The position numbers and the translations under genes are program-made. DNA of 64,000 nucleotides from Rhytidiadelphus loreus. Lineage: Eukaryota; Streptophyta; Bryopsida; Hypnales; Hylocomiaceae. Under the pieces are notes generated by a model. It was not told where the DNA came from. It worked only from the letters and a program-made list of their open reading frames with translations, and ran no database searches. This document shows, piece by piece, positions 46,162 through 56,849 of the stretch; the stretch's first letter is position 1; each line of letters starts with the position of its first letter. The stretch is taken from positions 89,541,447 to 89,605,446 of the forward strand of contig OX344761.1 of the NCBI GenBank assembly GCA_947034895.1, read 5' to 3'.

Positions 46162-47785
46162 TGAATCAATCAATCGTGCAATTGCAGTGACCTTTTCTCG
46201 ATCTCGATGTTTCTCCCACAACACCTCCAAGCTGCCTGGCTCCACTGACACCCAGCTACTGCAGGCTGGGGGATCATCTCCGAGTGATCTTGTTCACGCG
46301 AGAACATATTGATCACGTTTGATCGATACTCGAACCAAATAAGTTGACGCTAGCTCACCCCTGCACATCAATCTCTACGCATCCCAATCCCCAATGTCCG
46401 GTTACCCACGATCTTCGCACCTCTCAAGGCGCATGTCCACTTTCCTGGAGTTTCTTCAGACGAAGTGCAGTCGTCATGCCCAACCGGGGATCGAATTCTC
46501 CTGCACTGTCTCTAACTTACTTGTTCGCTGCGTCAGTCGTTGTTGCCCTCAACTCTGAATGCAGTGACAATCTGATTTCCGTAGCACGTAGTAGATCGAA
46601 GGTCTTTACATTTCTGATTCCAGTTCCGTCATGATGAAAGAACTTGCCAGGGGGGCAACATCGTGACCACGTTGGACAGGTGGTGAAGTCAGGCTGCGGC
46701 TAATCATACCCAAATCTTTTGAATTTCCACGTCGTGTGAGCCGTCAACTTGGACAGTATTGCCACTCTTGCAGTATTCGAGGCAATTGAGTGGCACCATA
46801 TAGCAAGCAACATGGGGAGTCCATTTCCCTTCTTTTTACTGTGAATTTACATGAATACTATATAGCGAGCACTTGGTGCCATCATCATTCTACACTAGCA
46901 TGCGCAAAGTAAGGAGAGGAGAAGAGACTCCAATTTGTTTTTGAGATTGACATAAATTAAAAGGGTTAAATTTGTGGCCCCTAAGGATAAAGTGAGTGAC
47001 TCCAAGATTGCATATCTCTGCTAAGAAGGAGATTTTATAGTATTTTAGTGACCTAGGAAGGGACCATGATAGCCCCTATAGATTATCATTCAATAAGCAC
47101 ACAGATAGATTAATGAAGTAATGTGCATGCACATCCTACTACTTGGCATATTTTTCACCTTAAATCAAAACTTCAAATAACAAATCGCTCTCTTTATGGA
47201 GAGTTCTCACCTCTTCATTTCGTATGCTCACACTGTGAGGTGAAGGGATGCACCTAATTATAATAGTTAAAAATCAAATAATGTCTTTTGAATGGAAGAA
47301 GTGTCAAAACATGGAGATTCAAATTTCAAATTTCTTTTAAAATGTGTGACTCATCTCTACAACCCTTCATATTTTGTGAAATTTATATTGAAGCTTTGCT
47401 ATCTACATGTTTAAAAATACCTTGAAAGTGAAATGAGCACTGTCATTGGCATGTCTATTATAACATTCTTGAAATCACTTGTTTACACCTTGGGCCCATT
47501 TGCTATTCAAGGATTCAAGGATACGATACATTGTATTGTATCGCTAAGTCCAACTTTTGAGGCACATTTGTCACAATTGATTCTATTGAATTGGATAGTC
47601 AAAAAAGCATTATATCTTGTAATGTTGTCCCTCTATCTACACCCTTAGATTTGCGAAAAGTATAGATATGAACATTTGTGATGAATTATTAGAACTTGGC
47701 ATCATGTTCTATATTGCTCTTGAGCCTCGGCTCCAATCTTGAGCATTATTTGATCATCCTTTACTTTTGTTGACACACTTTCATT
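46162..47785. other. Upstream region of the kinase gene and spacer
   Basis: 46162-46700 is GC-richer and includes the presumptive 5' UTR/promoter. No unambiguous TATA box was assigned. A perfect small palindrome GATACGATACATTGTATTGTATC-like stretch lies near 47520-47545. No further gene was seen. Confidence 0.4.
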
Positions 47786-48715
47786 CACTAGAAGAAAAAC
47801 ATGTCCGACACAACCAACTACTATGCAACTAGTGCTTTATGCAACTATCATGCAACTAGTTTCCTCTCTATTTGCACCAAATCTAATGTAGTTGTTTTGT
47901 GTCATTGTTTTACAACATTCATTCATTGTTTTAGTTGCAAAGTAGTCATTCTGTAGTTGCAAAAAAAGAATAGGAAACAACTAGTGTCCTATGCAACTAT
48001 TATGCAACTATTATGCAACTGTAAAATGACCATAGTTGTTTCCTAGTTGCTTTCAAAGTTCATTCCCATTCGTGTTATATCAATTGACCCATATCAATTG
48101 TAAAGAGTACCATTAGATTGAACATATAAGACTTGTAAGTTGTTATAGTCTTATGTAATGAATTCTTTTGATAGAATTCTAAGATTTCTATAATTTGTGG
48201 GTTTCTACAATTTGTAGATTTTGTATATAAGAATTTAAAAAATAATTAAAATTCAAGAAATTTTATAATCTAGGAAATTGAATTTTGAAATCTAGGAAGA
48301 AGGTAGATCTGAAATTTTGAAATCTAGGAAGAGGGTAGATTTGAAATTTTGAAATCTAGAAAAAGGTAGATTTGAAATTCAAAAATCTAAGAAAAAGGTA
48401 GTTCTGAAATTCTAAAATCTAGAAAGGAGGTAGATCTGAAATTTTGAAATCTACAAATCATTGAGATTTATATTTTAAAATTTACAAATCTACAAGTTGC
48501 AAGCAAATTGCAAGCAAGTTGCAAACAAGTTGCACACAAGGATGAAGTTCTTTGTATGGTGTCGGATGACAAAAAACCTTGCAACTAGACTGCAACTAAT
48601 GCGACTTGTCCACTGCAACTACGGACTCTACATTGTCACCTAGTTGCAAATGTCCTATGCAACTACAAAATGAGTTGCATACTGTAGTTGCAAAACCCCT
48701 CATTTTCTTCTAGTG
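47786..48715. mobile_element. CACTA-type non-autonomous element, ATT duplication
   Basis: The left end is CACTAGAAGAAAA and the right end TTTTCTTCTAGTG is its perfect inverse (13 bp). ATT flanks both sides (47783-47785 and 48716-48718). The 930-bp body has no ORF. TGCAACTA or TAGTTGCA occurs over a dozen times near both ends, a subterminal array in both orientations, and a short tandem repeat occupies the middle. Confidence 0.9.
48240..48470. repeat. ~40-bp tandem repeat inside the CACTA element
   Basis: GAAATCTAGGAAGAGGGTAG-type units, each followed by AT(C/T)TGAAATTTT, recur about five times with small changes. Confidence 0.8.
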
Positions 48716-48718
48716 ATT

Positions 48719-51346
48719 CATATGTGGAGTTCAACATTTAAAGCAAACTTCTTGACGTTACATCAGAAGTCATCATCGTTCTAAAATTTTGGATTGCATG
48801 CCACCTAGTTCTTATGTTGCAATATCTTGGAGGTACGTCATTGTTGATTTCTCTATGTCTTGTGGCATCTGGTGCTCACCTTGTTTTTTTAAGTATTTCG
48901 ACCAACTTGTGAAGTGATGGTCTTAATTAGTAGTGGATCTAGTTGTATTGATTAATCGTCATATTTGTTAAGTTCAAGAAACAATTGGTGCCATTTTAAA
49001 CACATGTCCCATACTAGTCCTAGTTTTCATTTACTAGTCACAATTTCTAAATACACCAATCACCCTCAATTTCATTCATTGGTGCTATTCCAAGTGCCAA
49101 AGTTTGTAACATTTGTCTGCTCAACTTAGCTTTAAAAACTAAAGGGCTATTCCGAGGGCTATTCCCACTTGGCCTTCCGTACTTTTCTATAAGTACAGTG
49201 AAGAAATTACTTTCATGTGAGTTCACATTGAGCGTGTGGTGGATTTGGATTTCCGTATTGTACATTAAAAAAACATGGAGTATGCGTTCACTATGAGTAG
49301 GTCTTATCTAAGCCCACATCTATTTTTTCTAATTTTTTTCACAATCGTTCAATCACTTATGTTACAATAGTGGTGGACTTGCCCAATTCAAGTGAGGGGA
49401 GTGATGTGAGGTCACCTGCAAGAGTGCAAGGTCACTCTAAACTTAGAATTTTGTTGACTGCACCCAAAAAATTTGCTGATTGCAACTCTAATCTGAGAGT
49501 GCTCTTCCGTAATGGGACATCAAGATTTGAAGTTGATAAGAGCGGCGTCAAAATCTGAATCTACATTTTTCAAAGATAGCTAGTTATTGTTACCTACTAC
49601 TTTTGCAAGTGGTGGGCCAAGAAAGCGCAAGTCATAAATGGCCATAGTTGCGCTCTTAACTCCTTGCCACATCACTTGCCATGTAGGTTCGGAAGATACT
49701 AAAGTACCCAGGTGGGAATGCACAACCATTTAAAACCCATTTAACAATCAAGCATCGCCAACTTAAGGCCAAGTGAGAACATACCTTAAAAATGGTATAG
49801 TTTTACAGTTCAAGTTGCTCCCTGGAAAGTTTTTAGCCATGGAATTTTTTTAATTTAACGATATTTAATATTAGGCCTACACTATAAAGCTTTATCATAA
49901 ATTAAAGTGATTGTATTTTGAACATTAGTCTCACTAGTTTCCCACCAATTTCACATCGGAGATTTTTTGCTCAAAAGCTGCAGTACGACCATACCAATTT
50001 CTATAGAGCTTTAGGAACTAAAATGTGTTGGCAAGCACGTGTTGTGAGCCATTGATGATGCTCATAACTTGTCCTCAATGCACTCCACCAACTCCTCCTC
50101 CAAATAAACTTTAAACTTTTGACCATTTTGTAAGTAGAACTTGAAATTTCTATCATTGGAAGTGCATCCTTAGCTTGATTAGGTACAAGAAAATTCAAGT
50201 TTAGACATTTAACAATGAAAATAAACCGCTTCAAAAGCTAGGTAAGAGACAAAAATTATAGAGGTCTTGACAAATCACACTTACCAAAGCAAAATCATGC
50301 CAATTGGACTTCAATTTGATGGGCTATTAGGTTTGATTTTGCTTGATTTGCCAAACCCTCTATACTTTTTTGTCTTTTACTTAGATTTCGGTGAGATATA
50401 TTTTGGTTGTCCAATGTCCAATTAAATTTATATTTTTGCATCTTGTCAAGGTATGTTTGGATGCACTTCTAATGATGGATATTTCAAATTTTAATTATGA
50501 ACCAATGACAAGTTATCAATTTATTTGGAGAGACAAATTGCTCTAGGATGCCTTGAAGATGTCCAATGCATGCTCAAGTGCATTAATCCTTGAACGATGC
50601 CATAGACTATCATTGTCCGATGGATAACAAAGAATCCTTCTATGTAAGATAGAAACACATATGTTCATCCTCTAAATTTGTGTGAAAAAGAGAGGACTTG
50701 CACAGTAATTTGACCTCTAATGAGTGCTTTGGAATTCTTTGGAACAAATGATTCACATGATACTAAAAAAGATGATTATTTTCCATAGTAATCCACCCCG
50801 TCCTTTCAAGTTGATAGAGTTAAATTGTAAAATATATACAATGCAGGACCACAAGCCAAAGTTTAGGAAAAACATGGAACAAAACTCCCTAGAGCATCCA
50901 AACTAGGTGCTCATGGAGTTGGGTGTCGTGTTTCTTTTGTACTATTCTTAGTTAAACCTTCCTCCAAACATGGGTTGAACTTCACGATTATAAGTGAACT
51001 ATCCATAACCAACCAAATAAGCAATTGTGGACATGATGTGGAGTACATGAAGGCAAAAGAAATATTTTTGCACGTGCAGAGATAGAAATGAGGGGGATTG
51101 CCCAAAATTTGGTAATTTTATCACTTGAACTAAAATTACTATGAGTTTTCGAAGCCAAAAGTTGGTTTCTAAAGTCTTCTAATTCCAATTAATCATTCTA
51201 AAACTACTTTCCCACTCATTACTTCCTAGTTTCTTTCTCACTACTTCAAAACATGTGTTATGATCTTACTAGTCCCATCTTTGAAAAGGAGGAAAAAACA
51301 CATTTCAAGCTTCATTTGAAAATCTATTCAACCTTGGTTGGAATTA
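48719..51346. other. AT-rich spacer with a dispersed repeat
   Basis: No supported gene. 50560-50790 resembles 62490-62700 (TCCGATGGAT.AC, CTTCT..GTA.GATAGAA, GTTCATCCTC, TTTGACCTC.AATGAGT) and, in part, 57020-57080. Confidence 0.45.
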
Positions 51347-51781
51347 GGGGTAGTCACACCTTCTTCACTTGGCACTTGGAGAATGGAGAATGGAAATGTG
51401 GCAGCTTGGGGTTGGCTTCATGTTGGTAGAATATACTTAGTTAGATATATCTTTCGCACTCCTAGTCTTCACCTCCAGAGGTGAAGATTGGGAGTGCGGA
51501 AGATATATCCAACTAAGAATATTCTTTTGTGCTCTACACTTTTACCTTTCCATGCCACTTTTACCTTTGTTGTTGCCGATTTCCCTCCAACCTTACATCT
51601 AATCTTACGTTTAGGTGAATTATGGATTCTCCAATTTTTTTTTCATTCTCCACTCTCAACACATCTTTTAGGGGTGTCACACCTTCTTCACCCACCGCAG
51701 CTTCCCATTGGCTCCTCCAAACCCTCTCCAACTTCTCATTCTCCATTCTCCAAGTGCCAAATGAAGAAGGTGTGACTACCC
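51347..51781. mobile_element. Tourist/Harbinger-like MITE with TTA duplication
   Basis: The left end GGGGTAGTCACACCTTCTTC and right end inverse GGGTAGTCACACCTTCTTCA match over about 45 bp, through CTTGGAGAATGGAGAATG. TTA stands on both sides (51344-51346 and 51782-51784), the duplication typical of PIF/Harbinger elements. At 435 bp with no credible ORF it is non-autonomous. It contains a separate nearly perfect hairpin. Confidence 0.75.
51429..51524. repeat. 47-bp-arm hairpin within the MITE
   Basis: 51429-51475 and 51478-51524 are near-perfect inverse copies (GATATATCTT(T/C)CGCACTCC, CTTCACCTC at the centre) with almost no loop. It may be a smaller foldback unit nested in the MITE. Confidence 0.85.
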
Positions 51782-51914
51782 TTAATAACTACACCTTACA
51801 AGTTGAGAATGGCGCTTAGGTTGGGAATGGGTGGCCCTACCTTAACCCTAGAACGCCATTCTGTGGCGTTCGGATGGCTATCCAATGAGGTTTTTCATCC
51901 ATTTTAAAGCTCTT

Positions 51915-52390
51915 TGTTCCCTGTTTTTCTCATTGACCTTTCATGTTGAGTTATAAAGAGTATCCAATTGAGTTTGTAGTCTAGCCAATGTTTGTTTTCA
52001 CAAAAATGAGAAGTTTTTAAGAAAAACGGATCACAAAATATGCTATTTTAGTGTATTTTGGGAAGTTGTTGCTCCTTGCTCTAAATCTGAAATTTCTCCA
52101 CAAAAATGATGTTTTTTGAGTGTGAGCCCAACTAACAAAATGAAGGTCATCTACTCTAGTTTCTACTCCAATTTGAATTTTGGAAAAAATCTCTAGTATT
52201 AAATATTTGATTGCAATTTGAATTTTCTATGTATTTTCAATGTCTATTGAATTCTAAATATAGAATGACATGAAAATTGAGTTTACACTATGATATTTGT
52301 CATTGTAATGTACACACATGGTGAAATTTTCAGATTTTTTGAAATAATTTTCTATTTGATGTGATATTTCTGCACTTTATCTTCAAAAAT
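51915..52390 (+). repeat. Dispersed repeat, partner of 44030-44500
   Basis: Inverse orientation to the copy in the kinase intron. A shorter related stretch is at 57170-57260. Confidence 0.65.
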
Positions 52391-53779
52391 CACGTCAAAT
52401 AGAAAATTATTGGTGATGGGTCCGTCATTTACGGGTTAATAACTCTAATATCCTCTCTTTCTGTTGTTGGCCAACAAGAGTGATCCAATAAAATAAAAGT
52501 AGTAGTAACTTAATCGTTGTGCTCAGTTGTAAAATCACTTTCACTTCAGAGTTGAGAGATGACGGAGGCATTGGTCGGGCTCAACCTTTGAGACGTAACG
52601 TAAAACAAAGCAGTCCTACTACAGTATCAATGAATGTTCAGCATCGCCCAGTACTCACTGTACGAAAAGGCTGTACTCCTACGCTGCGCTTGCACCACCG
52701 GAGCTCTACTGCGCTGTACCTCCGTCCTTGGCACCCGAAATCCCTCCCGGAGTGTGAGGTTGCATGTAAATTTTTGGGTATTAACTGAACATGGATTCCT
52801 CCTCAGTACTGTAGTACATGCAATACTCACTCCGTATTCTTCTTCTTTTTGGATCAATCCGAACTGAAAGTGCCGGCGCTCCGTGATTGGTGTCAACTTA
52901 CCCATTCATTGCAAAAGGAGGAATCTCACGCGAATATCCAATCCATGTGTTCCAACTCTCTTGGCTACCCAGGATTCCCGGACCCAAATAAGTTACGCAA
53001 CCGATGCGACCTTCACCAGCCAACAGCTGAAAGTTCTCACCTTTTCAAAAACTTCAAAAACTGGATAAAATAATATGAATGTGAGACGGTGTCAGTTTGA
53101 TTGGGTGCCGGCGCAATGAAACAGTGGTGGAATGCCATTTGTGAAGTGCTGCGGAAACGAAGGGATTGCCAATGACGGAGCAGAACTGACAGCCGTGTTG
53201 TTGCAAATTGGCAATTGAGTGACGGAGCTCCACCGTCCAAAATTGGACCTCCGCAACGGACAGGAAGGTCCACAACTGAGAGCATCGCCACCAGTTGTCT
53301 CCAAAGGTCTCGGCAACGGCACACAACACTTGCCGTGATCGGGTAGCAGAAAATGTCTCCCCACCAACATCACGTTACGGTACTATTTTTGCCGCTTATC
53401 CCGTCACTTCTACATTTGCCCGGCAACAAAGGGCCTTTGTAGAGGGCAATATTACACTCACGCTAACTTGGTCAACGAAGACTATGGGCACAGTGCATGT
53501 CAACGTGGATGCGATGGAGGATAATGGGGGTGCGAAGAAGGGGAAGAATTTTTGTGAGGATGGGGAAAGCAACCGTGCTCTTTTTTTTAGTAGATGTGCT
53601 ATTCTATTCATTACAGTGATTAAGCAACTACATATGAAAGACAAATTTTATTTTTATTTTTTAGAGATGAAATCATATGTTGAATACAAGTCTAAAAAAA
53701 TTCATATTATTTTGGAATTTTTTGCAATAATTGCGAATATGTAAAGGAAAAATAAAAAAAATAAAAGATTCAATTAGAA
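52391..53779. other. GC-richer spacer, no recognised gene
   Basis: 52540-53560 has higher GC and several overlapping frames of 60-150 codons on both strands, none with a recognisable motif or splice structure. It could be a decayed gene or a promoter region. The frame at 53295-53744 ends in a low-complexity AT tail and is not credible. Confidence 0.35.
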
Positions 53780-54410
53780 GCTTTATTCCAATGCACACAC
53801 CTCATACTTTATCATAAGCTTTAACCTTTTAGTATGTGGGAACACTTTGGAACCAATTGTTCACAATGCACACATCTCATACTTTTGAAGAAGGAGAAAT
53901 TCCTAAACAAATAAAAATAAACTTAAATTACAAACCTTGATCCAATGCAAAAAATTTAAGTATAAGGGGATGCTTTGGAACCAATTGTTCTAATGCACAC
54001 ACCTTATACTCTTGAAAGGTGGACAAAATCCTAAGCAAAAATAATGAAAAAATATATATAAAAGAATTATATAAATGGGTTTATATAAATAAAACTAAAG
54101 ATTCTATAAGTATTAATGGCCTCTATGGATGCTAACTCATCACAATGCACACACCTTGTACTTACAAAGGATGGATAATATTACAAACCCAAAACAATAA
54201 TTTATAACTATCCTAACTTTGGGTACAAGGGGACGCTTCGGATGCAACTCATCACAATGCACACACCTTGTACTTACAAAGGATGGATAATATTACGAAC
54301 CCAAAACAAAACAAAACAATAATTCATAATTATCCCAACTTTGGGTATAAGGGGACGCTTCGGATGCAACTCATCACAATGCACACACCTTATACCAAGA
54401 GAACGAATGT
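53780..54410. repeat. Degenerate ~110-bp array with CACAATGCACACACCTTATAC
   Basis: AATGCACACA(C/T)CT(T/C)(A/G)TACT occurs at about 53792, 53873, 53993, 54143, 54255 and 54377. The last three units are regular (112 and 122 bp) and include ACAAAGGATGGATAATATTA and GGGGACGCTTCGGATGCAACT. Confidence 0.8.
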
Positions 54411-54876
54411 ATAAAATATAATAATAATTCAATATTTATAAAGTGTAAGAAAATACTTTAGTGTAAAACCTACAATTATAGTTATAGTTAAAACTATATT
54501 TAGTCCAATAACTATAAGTTGTATACAAATTTATATATAAATAAAATTAAAGATTCTATAAATACTAATAAGTACATGTATATGTAATAGATATGTATAA
54601 TGTAAAAGATAAAGCTTTTATTTTTGTGAAGTAAAGTTTTTATAAGACTGAGGAAAAGCAACCGTGACTTCGAAGGGCACTACAGTGGCATTCACTGTGA
54701 CTTGGCACCTCGGTGGCAATTGAGTAGTGATGGTTGATCCAATTTTAGCGGGTTGTTGGTGGGGAGTAGTGGATGACCATAGCACAACCACATCTCACGG
54801 GGTAGTTTGTACCACGCCACTTGGTTGTGGAGAGCAACTGGTGGCGATGCTCTGAGGGCCGGTCCCCATTGCCAGG
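54411..54876. other. Spacer
   Basis: AT-rich left half, GC-richer right half; nothing recognised. Confidence 0.4.
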
Positions 54877-55105
54877 GAACTGACCCCCTCATTGCCCCGT
54901 CCAGGGGTTATTGTGAAGAAAAGCCCCCCCTAATTTTTGCTGTGATTTTTCTAATCTCTACACGTTCTCTAGCTAATTAGAGGCCATTGATTGCACATCT
55001 GAATTCAGAATTTGCAAATTTTATCATCTCATTGCAAATAAAAAAATTCCATAGTATTTTCGCCAGGGGTAAAACGGGGCAATGAGGCCATGAGGGGGTC
55101 AGTTC
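54877..55105. mobile_element. MITE-like element with GAACTGACCCCCTCATTG ends
   Basis: The left end GAACTGACCCCCTCATTGCC reappears inverted at 55070-55105, with a small insertion between CTCAT and TGCCCCG. The 229-bp unit has no ORF. No clear target duplication is visible. A related end starts at 63934. Confidence 0.6.
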
Positions 55106-56622
55106 ACCTTAGTCATTTCCATTGGGGAGCTGGACCTCTAGCAGCTAGATGGGGTCTGGACCTCCAATTGGAGTTGGACCTTGTATGTGAGCTTTCCATT
55201 GCACCCTAAACACTTGGAAGTCAGGAAGCGGGAAGAATACGTGGCATCACACTCATCACCGCATCTCCTTCAGGACAAATATTTTAGTAAGTTTACTTTG
55301 TTGTGTACTTAAAAAAGGAGGTCCGGTCCGCCCTCCAGGGCCTCCAAGCCTGGATTTCCATTTTGCACGGACTAAAGGCCAGAGGGATGGCTGGACCTCC
55401 AAATCAGAAGCCATCTCCAATAGAGATTAGTTGGAGGGTTGGCTTGACCTCCGAATCGGAGGTCCAACTTCCCAATGGAGACCGACTATGAGAAGCAAAC
55501 TCCGTTGGCCTCCTGGATGTCCAGGCGCTAGAGGCTCCACATGTCTAGGTCGGAAGGCGACCCAGGGTACCATTGCCCATGGAAAGTCATCCATGTAGCC
55601 CAATAAATCTCAGAAGCAACAGATGGCACATTCTCAACGATCACCTTTAATCTCGGAAAAGTAAAAAAATTGTTTCATTCTAAAAAAAAGCATCCAGCCT
55701 CCGAGGCCAACCCCTTCAGGTCTGCTATTGCGAACTTCGCGGCCTGGAGGCTAGATCTCCGGTCAGATGTCCAAGTAGGTTGTATTTGCTAATGGAGACC
55801 CTCCGGACCCATCCAGAATCAAAGGTCCAAAGGCTAATGGAGACAAGCTCTAAGAGGCGATTCCCATTAGCTTCTGGACCTCCAGGATTAGAGGGGTCGG
55901 GGGGGCTCCATTGGCACTCAATTGCTGCTAGAGGTCTAGACTAGAGGTCCCAGCTCCAGCCCTCGCAAATAGGAAGCGCAAGGTTGGAAGAGCCGGACCT
56001 TCCTCCTGGACTCCCTAATTTTAGAATTGTGGCAAGTGATCCCTACTATCTTGCGCGTAGCGCCCTTACCTCTGCCTCCACATCCTCTTGAGTGAAAAAA
56101 GTTTGTTTTTTATGGCCCCTCCAAGTCCCTGCTTCCAAGTGCAATAGAGACCGGCCGGAGGCTACCTGCCCTTTGACTTGGACGGTCCGCGGGGACTCTA
56201 GTTCTTGGAGGTCCAAGAGCATAATGGAGACCGGCCCTGAAGGCAATGTTTGAGGACGGATGGACTCCCGGTTGATGTAAGTTAATTAAAATGTTGATGC
56301 TAAATTAATCATGAAAAAACAAGATACTCACAGTTTAAAAACATGAAATTTCTTCAAATTTTAACTTTGTTAACCCTGTAAGATCAATGTTGCAGACACT
56401 AACTTAATAAGTGTGGGATGGAAGATAGAGAATCCTTCTATGTATTGTAAGACACATGGCAAATGCAAGCACATTTTTCGTTTTTGGATGGAAATGGTAG
56501 ATCTGGCTAGTATTTATATATTTCTGAGTGATTTTTTGTTGAAAAGGGCTGATTTTTTTTCTAGGGATATTTGTCAAAATATTTTTGCTATTTAGTAGAT
56601 GAAGTCGCTAATTTGCTACCAA
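55106..56622. other. GGACCTCCA-rich spacer
   Basis: GGACCTCC, GGTCCAA and their inverses recur dozens of times between 55130 and 56260, with TGGAGAC(C/T)GG motifs. This irregular local repetition inflates several short frames. No gene recognised. Confidence 0.45.
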
Positions 56623-56849
56623 CATCGGGAAAAAGCCCCCCATTGTTTTCAATATTGTTTCAAACTATTTGTAGTAGAGGATTGAAAGTCTATTGTTACA
56701 GTATTGCAACAATGTAGTTTAAGTGCAAATGCAATCTCCCCATTGCAATAGTATTGTTGCATATTGCAATTTTGACACAATATACTTTCAATACTCTACT
56801 ATGAACAGTTTGAAACAATATTGTTGCAATTGGGGGTACTTTCCTGATG
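56623..56849. mobile_element. 227-bp foldback MITE-like element
   Basis: The left arm begins CATCGGGAAAAAGCCCCC; the inverse of the right arm begins CATCAGGAAAGTACCCCC. Both continue with AATATTGTTTCAAACT and GTAGAG(G/T)ATTGAAAGT. It has a central loop rich in TATTGCAA. No target duplication was resolved. Confidence 0.65.

Noticed and set aside
53295..53744. 149-codon plus-strand frame
   Set aside because: No recognisable motif, ends in low-complexity AT sequence, and an opposing frame overlaps it.
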